Assembly: GCF_964340395.1 (NCBI RefSeq)
Contig: NC_135558.1
Span: forward strand, 13,655,501-13,719,500
Direction: 5' to 3'
Source of the DNA: Glandiceps talaboti
Taxonomy: Eukaryota > Hemichordata > Enteropneusta > Spengelidae
DNA length: 64,000 bases
Shown: one piece after another, positions 11,986 through 23,550 of the stretch
How the letters are laid out: every line of letters starts with the position of its first letter
Position numbering within the stretch: the stretch's first letter is position 1
Notes under the pieces: generated by a model
Seen by the model: only the letters and a program-made list of their open reading frames with translations
What the model was told of the DNA's origin: nothing
Database searches by the model: none
Made by a program: the position numbers and the translations under genes

Positions 11986-13424
11986 CATATCCCAGTGAGT
12001 CATTTGAGTTTGTATAACTTTGAAAGGTGATACTAGAGTAGAGTGCTGTCTTTTAAATTATTGAACATTTCAGTAAGATGCAGCATAAAGTTTATTTTTG
12101 ACATTTCCTTCTCAATCACTCCTTTCATCATGCATATTCTCCGCTAATTTACGTCAACCGAGTCTCACATTTCATCAACTCTCACGAGTAGCACTGACCT
12201 ATCCTTAATGCACACATCTAAAGGGGGATTATACGTATCAGCTGATAACTGGATTTTTCAATCTGATACAAAACTAGCAAGTTGGGAATACACAAGACAT
12301 ACATCTTCTCCTTCATCTTCTAGTAAGGCTTCGTGTCTGAGGTCTGCTATTCCAAGTATTCTGAAGTTATCAATCACATAAATCAGTGAAGTTTAACAAA
12401 TGTAGGAATGATACACTTTGTAAGTTGTATTTCAAATTTTTACAAAAAAGAACAGTCCCAGAGAATGAAGTCAACCTGGGGTAATTTTGTTCCAATTTAA
12501 TCAGTGAATACATCGTAATCGATTACGTTTTTTTTCTAATTTAATTTTTAATTTACCACATATGCGACTCTGTGACCAAACCTACGGTACATTGGCAATC
12601 TGCATCTTTTCATTTTCCCATCTAATCCAACAACACAGGGATGTAGAAAATATCGAGAAAGCAGAAAAGGTAACTGAGCATCAGTGATAAATTTCCGGCT
12701 GAGAAATTTCTAAAAACATGGAAAAAAAACATTGATAATTTTACCAAAATGTTTACACAAACGAACTTATATTGAATTTCCTTACCTTTATTGTGAAGCC
12801 TTCTTTGATAGCAACCATAGAATTACAAAATTTTGCAAAAATGGTGACAGTATAGGCCTCCTTAGGTTCATCAAACTTGAAAAAGTCTAAACTGTGACCA
12901 AAAAGTAGTCGACGCATGCTAAGAATCACATGCCAAATTCCACCTATCAAAACATTTTTCCTTCCGTCACTAAAATGTTCTACATCCCTTTAGTAATTTA
13001 ACTTTAACGACACTGACCTAGATCTGTACATCTCTCTGTAATACCGAAATGTCAAACTTTTTATCACTCGGGCTAAAATACAAAGAAAGTTAGAGATTGC
13101 AAAATTTGTACCGACAGGAAAAGATTACACGCAACGAGGTTTGAGCATAACACTAGACCTATACGCAATTACAGAGATTGAAAGGCAAGATTATGATTTA
13201 AAGTGGACACCCAAACGGCTACAATCTGAAGAAATGTCAGCCTCCTAAAACTGAAAGTTATCAGCTTAACATCCTTTTATGAATTGCGTTCAATTTGCCA
13301 GGAGAATTTTATGCTTATACGTACTTAAAACAAGATGTTCTTTCTTAAAGCTCAGATACAGAAACAAGTGATTGATTGAATCAGGAAGGTTTATATTGTT
13401 GGAATAATCTATCTTGTTTGTGTA
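11986..13424. other. No recognised gene
   Basis: AT-rich. An 11-bp inverted pair (GGGATGTAGAA near 12639, TTCTACATCCC near 12978) brackets about 340 bp and could mark an old inverted-repeat element, but the arms decay quickly. Confidence 0.4.
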
Positions 13425-13690
13425 GCTGTTGTAAAATGATATTGGTGACTCTTTATAGTTGCTTTAAGTCTTGACGTTTTGACCTTTGTTTTCAAGGTCA
13501 GATGATAACTCAACATGTCGTTAAGCATCCTTTACGCCATATCACTTCAAATGTTGACGAGTCTATCTACAATGTAATACTGAGCTCTTCAGAGAGATAT
13601 CTTTATGTTTGATATCTTTATGTTTCAATGGATGAACTTTAGAACAACCGTACAAGGTTCGACCTTGACCTTTATTTCCAAGGTCACAGC
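13425..13690 (+). repeat. GGTCA-rich repeat, block 2
   Basis: Second copy of the unit at 11.7 kb: ATTGGTGACTC, TTTTGACCTTTGTTTTCAAG then GTCAGAT, CACTTCAAATGTTGACGAGT, and CGACCTTGACCTTTATTTCC then AAGGTCA, in the same order and orientation, about 1.7 kb downstream. Confidence 0.8.
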
Positions 13691-13929
13691 TACATGGACA
13701 ACAATTTACCTGTCGTTTACAAATTTGCATATATTTAACATATATTTGTATATTTTTCAATGACAAAAGATATGCTCAAGCTAAATTTAATTTATTGATT
13801 TTTTAGTCATTCATTCACACCAGAACTGAGCCTAATCTGTCAACCGAAATACACGGAGCAGCGAGCACATAGGCATCCACACAATACCTATCAAATAATC
13901 AAGGGAAGCAGTAAAGTTGTCCTTACAAG

Positions 13930-14184
13930 ATAATCCACAGATACTTATGTCTCAAGATATGTGTCAGAATATGATAAAATGTCAATAATATTGACACATA
14001 TAGTCTATGTAATGTGAAAAGGGTAAAATAACACATGGGTTTCTAAGGATCACACAAGAACATGGTGTGTGGACTTAGTACGCATTCCTAGAAAACCCAT
14101 TTTATTTTACCCCATTCACATATTATTGGCCAATTTATTATATTCTGTAACATATCTCGGGACACAATTGTCTGTGGGATAATC
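13930..14184. mobile_element. Long fold-back element with near-contiguous arms
   Basis: Left arm (about 13930-14053) and right arm (about 14070-14184) are imperfect reverse complements: TAATCC.ACAGA, AGATATGT, CAGAATAT.ATAAA, CAATAATAT, GGGTAAAATAA and GGGTTT.CTA occur in the same order from both ends inward. The loop is only about 15-20 bp. This fits a fold-back MITE; a transcript would form a long imperfect hairpin. Confidence 0.75.
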
Positions 14185-14234
14185 CCATTGGAGGAAGAAA
14201 ATAGAAAATCTGTTCACATATTTGAGATGTCCTT

Positions 14235-14565
14235 CCCCAATATTTTTCGTCGTTCAGCCAAGGAAAATACGAGTGACTTAAGGGGCCTTTGTAACTATGA
14301 GTTGTTAGACAAGTTTTGACAACACTTAGGTCACTAGTATTTTCTGGCTGAATGAAAAAAAAAATGATTGGAGAATAACATAATTATACACCAGCGCCAG
14401 TAATATAAAAAAAAAATCGGGGAAAGTAATCATGGCAATTTTGAACATTTTGACTCATATTTCGAACACAGCAGAACCCTGACATAGCCATGCGTTGTCG
14501 TGACATAAACGACCAGAGTATATAATCCATATTTTTTGTTGAGTCTGGCTCGTGCATGGTATAAT
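14235..14565 (+). repeat. FB1 hairpin-headed repeat, copy A
   Basis: Begins with an inverted repeat. CCCCAATATTTTTCG.CGTTC, CAGCCAAGGAAAATAC, GAGTGACTTAAGGGG is mirrored about 50 bp later by CACTTAGGTCA, AGTATTTTCTGGCTG, AATGA...ATTGG. A non-palindromic tail follows with landmarks CCAGTAATAT, ATTTTGACTCATAT, CACAGCAGAACC, TTTTTTGTT and CTCGTGCATGGTATAAT. The same head and tail occur at 33.1 and 34.6 kb; the copies at 42.0 kb and 44.5 kb (inverted) are partial. Confidence 0.85.
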
Positions 14566-16534
14566 ACACATTATTTGTAATTCCAGTACATTGAACTATC
14601 ATATACTGAAGGTGAGGGATGCAGAAATATGCCTTAAGGGAACTACAGGGTAGATTTTCCCTACTTTAGCTCTAACAAAACACACAAAAGACATATGGTT
14701 CAATTGTTTTCCTATGTACACTATTTGATAACCTTTGACATATACTATAGTGAGGAAATCTTCTACTTCATCTCGCTTTGTATAATTTTCAATTGAATTT
14801 TAAACAACGCACTTATAGACTGGCCGAATTGTGCTACATTAAGCAAATTTTTATTACAAAATGAAATTCTTTTGTAACGAGACATAAAAAAGTGAAAGAT
14901 ATGACCATTTATAGTGATTATATATTACCAAACGCTTTAATCTTGACGAGATAGCCTGTTTTTGTCAAAAGCTTTCAAAATATGTACTCTAAAATTTATG
15001 CTTTACATATCTTAGTTATTTTTTTTACGATTTCCTGCCATAGCCATAAAGCAATAAAAGATCAAAGTGTGGAGCAGCGGCGCATATGTATGTAGACATT
15101 TGATTAGTCTCTCTTGTAATATAGGGATACGCATACATGCAACATGTCAGGTGAGTTCCGCTAAAAACTGTTTGATTTATGTCACGTTATTTGATACTTT
15201 TTATTACGATTCAGGATGATTGTACAGCTGAATTGCAGTCAATATCATAACATGATGTACTGAGAACTCCCCTCCAACCACCTACCCTCCCCCCCCCCCA
15301 TTTGTGATGAAGGATCTTATTAAAAATTTATGGAATGTGAAGACACAACCTGTTTTATTAAGGGTGAAATGCAGGTTCATTGGAGATAAACGATGACATA
15401 TTTTGAAATGAATGATTCTTCTCAGTAATAACGATAAATATATCATCTAAAACTATAAATTCTAGTTTCCTCATAGAATTAGAAACCATAAGTTTATTTT
15501 AGAGAAACGAAACTGGGCTAATCTACAATACCTGTACTGTACAAAAGTCACTAAAACACACCAACACATCCCGAGACATGGCGGTTTTCCACCATTAGCG
15601 GTTCAAGTGCTGCAAACCTGACTTGGTGAGCCAACAAGTCGGACACTGTTTAATTGTGAAACCCCACTTGCTTGGTTAATGGTTTCATCCCGTAATGTAA
15701 AATCTGTAAAACCCAACATGTTTCAAGAAAACATATTTTTTACATTTCAGGTAATAATACCTCTTGAGTACTATTAATTATTACAACACACTACCATGAG
15801 AAGTATACATTCCAACTGTAAGTGACACCTGGATATGTCCACAAACATTTCCGATTTGTTTATCAATAAAGATCTTCGGTAGAACTGAATTGTAAATGGT
15901 GCTTCACATAACATTAACCCCTTCTTAAGTTTCAAAACCTTGTATAACAGAAAATGTTTCTGTTGTGTCCTCACCTGTTCATAATCCTCTTGAACATACA
16001 ATATTGTTAAAAGATTACGTCAATACTGTTAGATTAAACAAACCCCAAGTATGATAGATTACATAAAGCTGTCATCTTGAAACAGAATAGAAATTGAAAA
16101 TTCATAATTTGCTGTGAACACAGAACAATCTTATAGTACCATACATCTGTATCTTGTTACACACAGTTTCCAATTACTGTCGCCATAAACAATTTTTTTC
16201 TGATTTCAGTTCTTGTGATTTGTAGGAAGTGAAGTATTATGCAAACACAATGTGTGATGAATAACATGAAATCTGCCAGATGTATGTCGTATGGTGATTT
16301 TAAGTTGGAACCCTGACTCGGTACTTTTTATGATAACATATCCTGGTCATTCCTGATGTATGACTACGACTCACTCGAATGTTACACACACTCAAAACAT
16401 TTTGAAGCAAAAAAAGGAGATGATTTTGAATAATTTCTTAAAAAATTAAGCTTGCATGCATTTACTATCAGAATACAGATATGATTTAGTATTAATATGC
16501 TAATTATATTCACACCTGTTTAACATATCATTCA
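14566..16534. other. No recognised feature
   Basis: No gene or clear repeat seen. An 11-base C run lies at 15289-15299. Confidence 0.5.
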
Positions 16535-16890
16535 CTGACCAATCAGAAAATATAACACTTTAAATGTAAAAGCAAGAAAACTTTCAATTGGCTCATGAGC
16601 AGAAGTGATTCATAAGGTTACTATTGATAGGCTGAGGCTGAATCCTTGTAACATTTGTTGTGAATTAGGTCAATGCCAGGTAGTAAATCTTTATCATTTG
16701 TTTTTTCCAAAATTAGCCGGAACCTGATTGGTTGATTGGCAGTTCTCAACACTTGCCTAAATAAGAAAACAAGTTGATGAGCTATGGTGTTCTCATTGGC
16801 TGACCCTTAGTATACAGTTCTGGGTTAACTGACAATTCAAGTTGAATGAGTTGAGGAGACATCATTCTAACATTGACTGATTGGCCAGAT
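16535..16890. other. Cluster of CCAAT / ATTGG motifs
   Basis: ATTGG or CCAAT pentamers within GATTGG.TGA-like contexts occur near 16540 (GACCAATCAG), 16586 (CAATTGGCTCA), 16726 and 16734 (GATTGGTTGATTGGC), 16793 (CATTGGCTGACC) and 16876 (CTGATTGGCCAG). CCAAT is the core of NF-Y sites, which often lie in promoters. Here the recurrences may equally be a decayed tandem repeat, and no TATA box, CpG-rich tract or downstream exon is visible. Confidence 0.4.
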
Positions 16891-17034
16891 CTAGAAGTTA
16901 ACTTGTCTAATGAGCATAATAAAATGATAAGTGGTTTGTTAGTGAGAATGTACAGCCCTGTTCTGCGTGGAATGTTAGATCAGTTTGACTTCAAATTGAA
17001 GTCGATTTTCCTGTCCCAACATGTACTAAAACAA

Positions 17035-17230
17035 GTTCTGATTTCGTTGAATCAGTTCGAAACCGCCAAAAGGAGTGGTTTCAAACCGTTTCAAAGTAAA
17101 TTGGTTCGAAAAGCAAAAGTCAGTTGATTCAAATCCATTCAGTTTTCTCAGAAATTTCAAAACGACTTTATATATACAACTGGATTGATTCAGTCTGAAT
17201 CGGTTTTGAATCAATTCGGTGGAAATATGG
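17035..17230 (+). repeat. AACCGGTTTGAA-like dispersed repeat, copy 2
   Basis: Partner of 10205-10350: GAATCAGTTCGAAACCG, TTTCAAACCGTTTCAAAG, TCCATTCAGTTTTCTCAGAA and TTTTGAATCAATTCGGTGG. Slightly longer than copy 1, with an extra GATTCAGTCTGAATCGG segment near the end. Confidence 0.65.
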
Positions 17231-18519
17231 CTTATATATCAGTTGATAAACATGCACTCTTAGGGCTTATCAGTAATGTCTAGAAGTCTCATGTAAAAAT
17301 TGCACCATATGAACATCACGAGGCCTGATTAGTAAAATGCTCTCAAACAAACATTACCACAAATTTACCAGGTAATTTGAGGATTTGAAATATAAACGAT
17401 GTCATATTCCAAATTGCTGTCATTTTTATAACAGAGTATCAAATTATGATAAAAATGACAATTAATTTCTATCGCGCATTGCACATTGAGTAAACATAAT
17501 ACATATGGCACATCTGAATTGTGCAAGTCCACTGGGATGAATAAAACGAAATATCATAAATATAATGTCGAATGAAAACAAAACCATGCCAAGAAAGTAT
17601 GTTGCATATCGATTACCATACACAGTGTCATTTTAAATTCATTTTCTTTCCTCCCTGTCTGTTAATGAGTAAGTCTGACAAATTTGAGCATTTATCCCTC
17701 AGCTGTCAGTTTGTCTGATGGATCGGAAATTATATTAACCCATCGTTGAAAGGTTTTCTGACTTGTGTTTTATAGCATGATTTAACACAGGTAATTTCCT
17801 ATACTCCTGGTGTGTAATCTGTATGTGCAACTCATTCGTCACCTGCATACATCCACTCAACCTCAGTTGACAAAGAACAACTGATGGATTAGCGAGAGAA
17901 ACACCACAGAGGGCATTTGGAAGTGTTTTATCACAGCAAATCCTATCTTATTTTGTATGACTGTACTTTTAAATACTTTCCTCGTCATCACTATTCTAGC
18001 TATGTCCCTCAAATCACTAAACTTGGGTGAGAGACACGTCTCGGAAATTCCCTTTTTTGTCAATACAGGATGTTGCTCCAGGGCTTTACTTCTGGAGACA
18101 CAGAAAGATTGAATGTTTTCGTATCACACTCCAAGCGACAATTGTGTCTATCAAGAGCTTTCTAAAGGATCATTCGGGGTCAATACATGTTTCCATGGAC
18201 ATCGTGCGTCTGTATTCACACTCTTTATTTGTACAGGTGTGAGAATTTATTCAATGCAATTGTACATATTGAAAAATGCTAATCCTAACAATTGGTTGGA
18301 TATATTTGGCTGTTTCTTTCATAGTACTGTAATCATCTAATAAAATGTCAATGAATTTACTTGAATTTACAACAAACGTACGCGTACCTCTAAATTGGAT
18401 GTATTTACATTTTGTGCATGCACCTTTTTGTGTAGACTCTTCAAACTTATTTCTTATTAACTTTTAATACACAAACCTACACTATCCACAATTGAAATCT
18501 GCACAATCACAATTATGAA
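17231..18519. other. No recognised feature
   Basis: AT-rich; nothing supported. Confidence 0.5.
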
Positions 18520-18880
18520 GTTTTCAAACACTGAAATAAACGTATTTATGATATTCTTGAATTGCTGAAATTTACATATAGTGAGTGTTCAAATATTGAC
18601 ATTTACACAAATGTGATACTTACAAAGTTGGAAATATACATGCCTGTAATATTTTCATATTTTGAAATCTACATTATTATAGTATTTTAAAATGTTGATA
18701 GTTATTATGATATTTAAAAGTTGAACTAAATAGATACAATATTTCCATATTTGAAATTTATATTAATTATATTTTAAAACATTAACATGTAGTACACAAT
18801 TATGGTATTTCAAAGTGTCAAAACTACACAAATACAATATTTTTCACATTTTGTACTTGCCAATATTATGATATTTAAAA
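18520..18880. repeat. Very AT-rich, highly diverged tandem-like region
   Basis: Segments of the type ATATTTGAAAT(T/C)TA followed by ACA.AATTAT.GTATTT recur irregularly every 60-80 bp and resume weakly at 19130-19205. Probably an old tandem repeat; copy boundaries cannot be set by eye. Confidence 0.4.
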
Positions 18881-18884
18881 CCCG

Positions 18885-19090
18885 CCATGTTGAATGTTGC
18901 ATCATGGGAAATGCAATAATAAATACTAATCAAATAGTATTGTAAACAATAATGTTACATCGTTTTTAACCACAAATGACCAATTCATAGTCACCCTGAC
19001 CATTGTGGGAGGTTAATTTTATCAGTAGCTCCTGATTATGTATTACGATAACCACAAATAATCCCATAGTCCTTTTCATCTGAGCATGCC
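18885..19090 (+). repeat. Dispersed repeat, copy 1 (GCATCATGGGAAATG family)
   Basis: Matches the reverse complement of 45585-45805. Shared blocks in order are CC.GCCAT.TTGAATG, GCAT.ATGGGAAATG, GTATTA(C/T).ATAACCACA-like, ATAGTCCT and CAT.TGA.CATGCC. Confidence 0.65.
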
Positions 19091-19775
19091 CAGTCTGGAT
19101 TGCAAGTTCCCTATTATGGTAATTTCAAATCTTGACTTCTGTCCAACTACATAATAATATTTTGAAATCATAAAGTCTACACAATTATCATATTTCTGAA
19201 CCATTATTTTTTAAATCCCTTTTTAATATAAATGTCGGAAAAATTTCCATTTATTCCTGCACTCTGAGCTCTGCTTGCATAGATTAGGCACTCTATAAGT
19301 CTCCCCTAGCGTTATTATTATTTAAGGTTAATGACAAAATCTGAAGCCATCATATTCAATTATCTACGCTAATTCATATTTTAATATTTATGCGTAGACC
19401 TACAGGCAACAAGTGTCATGTAATGGATCAAAGTCCGGCAGACATTAAACTGAAATCACTTCAAACGACAGTAAGGAGATTAGCAAAATGTTTAATTTAG
19501 ATCAAAATTATTAGTCTTTAAATTCTGCCCTGAGCTCTGTAATCATTTCAAAGATTAACACGTATTGCATAAAACACTGCTGGCAAGAGATTAACAATCA
19601 ATAAGATCTTATAGGGAAAAGGCAAACAAAAAAAACCACCAGAAAAGTTATTAAACTTTCTGAACTCTGGATACCAGTTGATTCTTGTCACTGTGAATGC
19701 ACTGGGATAGCTGAAAATGGAAAACTTTCAAGAAAAATTTTTTTCAAATACTACGCTTCTAAAACTCAGATCATA
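19091..19775. other. No recognised feature
   Basis: Continuation of the AT-rich landscape; nothing supported. Confidence 0.45.
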
Positions 19776-19895
19776 TCAAATACTACTATGGAAATCAAGC
19801 TATTGGCAAGCCTCGGATATACACAAACTAAAACTATTAGTTTGAGTCTATCTTAGTCTGCCGATAGCTTGAATTCCTTAGTAGTATCTGCCATC
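19776..19895. repeat. Compact hairpin, arms about 52 bp
   Basis: Left arm (about 19778-19830) and right arm (about 19841-19893) are reverse complements with scattered mismatches. Both read ATACTACTA.GGAA.TCAAGC, TAT.GGCA, and close with CAAACTAA around a loop of about 10 nt. Flanking sequence is not symmetric. It could be a small MITE or the relic of one; a microRNA-like precursor is a less likely alternative because the arms are longer than usual. Confidence 0.75.
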
Positions 19896-20339
19896 AGTTT
19901 GTAACTTTTAACCTACCAATTTTGAATAGTTATGTTTTTCACAACAATACTTGTGCATATTTGTAAATGTCATGATCTAATTATTTCAAATGGTCATTCA
20001 CAAGGATTTTTATCATCTGTACCTTCAGGAAAAAGAAAATAATAAGTATATAGTTTACAAGGACTTTTACTCAAGGCCAGACTATCCAACCATGAACAGC
20101 TTAAACTATTATACATCATCGTCAGCATTCTGCACACGGTACAGGTGCGTGTGGCCTACATCTCGATGCACAGACTAATCTAGAATTGCTCAGATTTCTG
20201 GAACAATGTCACACATTAATTGCTATCTAAATATAATCTAGCCAGCACCAACTCTCAACAACTGTTATCTTGACTTGCACACTGCATGAATGATTCACTA
20301 TATGAACAGTTGATCTCAAATCAAAGTGACAACATTGAA

Positions 20340-20515
20340 GCATCCAGGGGTAGATGACAGTTTTTGTACACACACAGGTGTCTGTCTATCATGCACATGT
20401 CATTCAATATGTCTGTATTTTAGCTGTTTGACACAAACAAAAGTAGCAAATTGAGAAACATCCATTGGGTACAAACACAGGTGTCTAATAACAGTGGCAT
20501 CACTTTCATGTTATT
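20340..20515 (+). repeat. Tandem duplication, period about 125 bp
   Basis: CATCCA then GTACACACACAGGTGTCT (near 20367) recurs as CATCCATTGGGTACAAACAC then AGGTGTCT (near 20460). Each is followed by a TCAT.C..TGT-like segment. Confidence 0.55.
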
Positions 20516-20543
20516 CCTTATGTTTTTTCTATGAACCTTTTAG

Positions 20544-20752
20544 GCAAGCAGGTAGAAAACAAATCATATCAAGGTAAAAAAGAGTCATATTTAACATTTC
20601 CGATCACTCTGCAATCAATACAGACTAACTTTCAATCTTCGCATGGAGCTCAGACAAGTAAATGGAAAACAAAACTGCATCAAGGTGAAAGTTAAGAAAC
20701 ATCAATATTTTAGCTCTTCTGATCATTCTGCTCTCAGTACAGATTAAACTTG
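20544..20752 (+). repeat. Tandem duplication, period about 110 bp
   Basis: AAGCAGGTAGAAAACAAA, ATCAAGGTAAA, GATCACTCTGC and AATACAGA(C/T)TAA in the first unit match AAGTAAATGGAAAACAAAAC, ATCAAGGTGAAA, GATCATTCTGC and AGTACAGATTAA in the second. Confidence 0.75.
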
Positions 20753-21434
20753 CTAATTTAATTTGTGAGATAGCGATATTGATTCTCATACTTGTATTTT
20801 GTCTTTTCATTCAAATAGAGATCTGGGGATTTAAATTTTCTGATGTCCTGATGATTCTAAATTCAATTTCCACAGTCTGTCACTTGGGAAATGCCCCAAA
20901 AATGTAATGCATGGGTTCAGAAGTCAATCCAGTCATGGGAAGCACTGCATGTGTGCATATTGTAGGACTCCTATTGTGTTTATTATACATATTAAAGGCT
21001 TTCAATCAAGTGAAAGACTGATCAAGTGATTTTTATTCAGACTCCAACATGGAACCATGTGACTTACTTTTTATAAATGTCAAACCCTGGCTTCATCATC
21101 ACATACTAAACTTCAACAAACTTGTTTCGTAGGTTGTTAGAATATTTGTGAAATAAAGAGATTAGTGTGTATTTTGTATTTACTTTAAATCTATAATGTA
21201 GGAATATTTGAACCCAGTGTGCACAATTTAATTCAAACAATTAAAAAGATCTTAAAATCAGCAGCATTAAGTGTAGCTAAATTAACATATTAAGAATGTA
21301 TTAAACCCTACTACATCTGTAGTACTAGAAAAAGAAAGTTGTATATGCATTTGAAACACATCTTTTCTGAACAAAGACAGATTTTGACAGTGGTGGCAGA
21401 TAATCATAACATCAGTGGAGACTTGTCAGTTGTG
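20753..21434. other. No recognised feature
   Basis: AT-rich; nothing supported. Confidence 0.5.
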
Positions 21435-21838
21435 CTTCATTTGCATATCTCGTATCATTTCTTTGATGCTGCATTTGCATATCTTGTACCATTTCTTTGG
21501 TGCTTCATTTGCATATCTTGTATCATTTCTTTGATGCTTCATTTACATATCTTGTATCATTTCTTTGATGCTTCATTTGCATATCGTATCATTTCTTTGG
21601 TGATCAATTGCATAATTATCTTGTATCATTTCTTTGGTGCTCATTTGCATATCTTGTATCATTTCTTTGGTGCTTCAATTGCATATCTCATACCATTTCT
21701 TTGGTGCTCATTTGCATATCTTGTATAATTTCTTTGGTGCTCATTTGCATATCTTGTATCATTTCTTTGGTACTCATTTGCATATCTTGTATCATTTCTT
21801 TGGTACTCATTTGCATATCTTGTATCATTTCTTTAGAG
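21435..21838 (+). repeat. 33-bp tandem array, 12 units, carrying the octamer motif
   Basis: The unit is CTCATTTGCATATCTTGTAT followed by CATTTCTTTGGTG. I count 12 consecutive units; early ones are 34 bp (CTTCATTT...), later ones 33 bp. Units 7 and 9-12 are nearly identical, while units 5, 6 and 8 are more diverged. Nine units keep ATTTGCAT, the reverse complement of the canonical POU octamer ATGCAAAT. Because 33 is a multiple of three, several frames stay open and produce spurious ORFs rich in Ile, Ser, Phe and Tyr. Confidence 0.95.
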
Positions 21839-22403
21839 CTTCACAAAGAATATACCTTTTCTTCATAACTTAAATCTTGATACAAATAACAAAACCAAAA
21901 AGTTGCAAAAGACACAAACACAAATAACATTTTTCATGCCAGCGAGTTATAAAAGATATTTGACATTTCCAGTTTCCATCTTACACTAAACTGACATGTA
22001 GCAATTAAACTCTTTTATTATTATTAGTTATAAAAAATTAAACCATTATCAAACACTTTAATTGACTGTATACAGCTGCATACAAATATAATGATTAAAA
22101 AGTGATTAGAAATTTAAAACTACCAGACAAACAGTTTTTCTAATTATATTTGTGTTTGATGCTTATTGGTGTATTGTAGTTCCATCCTTCAGACAAGCAC
22201 AGTCACAAACTTTTCAATTGATTTCATTGGATTTTGAACCATTAATTCAGCAATTAGTTGAAAGCAATATGCATTTAACTACTGTTCTTGGCAAATTTCC
22301 TAAATATTATATATACGTTGCCAACAAATGCTACATTGAATGACATTTTCGATGTTCAATATTTGTGAGTTTAAAATTTAAAGGCCTGTGATGCAATTCC
22401 TGG
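21839..22403. other. No recognised feature
   Basis: AT-rich; nothing supported. Confidence 0.5.
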
Positions 22404-22480
22404 GCTCTCACATTGGTGCTATTTTATGAGGATTAAGAACAGTAACTGTTGGTTTTTTGTTCAGGAACAACTTTTTCTAT
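22404..22480 (+). repeat. Dispersed repeat pair, copy 1
   Basis: GGGCTCTCACATTGGTGCTA, then TGAGGATTA and TTTTGTTCAGGAACA, corresponds in order to GTTCTCTCATTAGTGTTAT, TGAGGATTACAT and TTTTCTTCAGGACTG at 49610-49680. Confidence 0.5.
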
Positions 22481-22680
22481 AGCTCTGCTGGACGGCTGCT
22501 TTTCTCAGCCAATATTTGGTACTACAATAACTCATTGTTGTCTGGAAAACTAAAAATACGAGTTGTCAAATTACAGTGGTATACCCCCTTGAGTAGTGAA
22601 CTTCAAACACATGAAGGGCTAAATTTGTGTTTTAAAAAAAGTTGCTTGCAATGGTAATTTTGATCTCATGCTGTAGCTGG

Positions 22681-22830
22681 CAATTATTAACAAACTATAT
22701 ACATACAGTCTGTCAAGTCACGTACATGTACATAAGATGAGCCAATATCGTACCGTTGTTGACAATTAACAAACTATATATAAATACAGTCTGTCATGTC
22801 ATGTACATGTACATAAGATGAGCCAATTTT
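22681..22830 (+). repeat. Tandem duplication, period about 80 bp
   Basis: AACAAACTATATACATACAG / TCTGTCAAGTCACGTACATG in unit 1 matches AACAAACTATATATAAATAC / AGTCTGTCATGTCATGTACA in unit 2. Both end in TACATAAGATGAGCCAAT. Confidence 0.9.
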
Positions 22831-23550
22831 ATAGACAAGATCAGAGTAAAATGTACATGTAAGTTTTCACTGTTGTTGCTAATTTGGTCACAAGCCGACA
22901 GAAATGTATGGTACTTTCAATTTGCTAATGAACAACAAGTATGATAAGGGCTAATTTACAGAGTCATTGTATACTTGTTATTGCAGGTTTCGGCACTTCT
23001 AACAACCACACAAAGTCCTTGAAGCCTGAACTTGTACGATTTAGCCCACAAGCACAAACAGGCAATGTACCATTTACAAGTCTTTCCAGACCTGTAATTT
23101 TGTACATGTAGATAACCTGCAAATCTTCAAGGCTAGCTTAAATCAACTTGAAGGATGAGAAGCAAATAAGCAGTGAAGAATTTATGTTCTTTTAATTTGC
23201 CACAGGTCCATGTTTGTGGAAAATGGCACGTACCCTTGCTAAATAAAGTTGAATGATGAGGTCGGCTGATTAGGCCAGATACAAAAAGATCATTACAAGG
23301 TTATCTAGGTGAATAGATCATCAAGATATCATATTTGGTGGTGTCGACATACAATAAATAGTCGTTTAATACACGTTCATGGGTCACATTTGTCATGATG
23401 AATTACAACAGTGCAGGAACGTGGACTATAAATCAGGTATAAATGACTGTCTTCATCAGATTTTAACTGTCTCATCATATTAAATGTTTTCTTAAGTTTT
23501 GTTTATCAACCAGCTGATGCACAGAAATTCATCGTTTCTAATATTAAAAA

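Noticed and set aside
14384-14602. Minus-strand ORF sharing FCCVRNMSQN with another at 34720-34923
   Set aside because: The similarity is explained by the FB1 DNA repeat; the frames are short, indel-ridden relative to each other and absent in copy B.
21339-21873. Overlapping ORFs of 79-129 codons in three frames
   Set aside because: The 33-bp unit keeps all three frames open by periodicity; repeated Ile/Ser/Phe/Tyr peptides reflect the DNA repeat.
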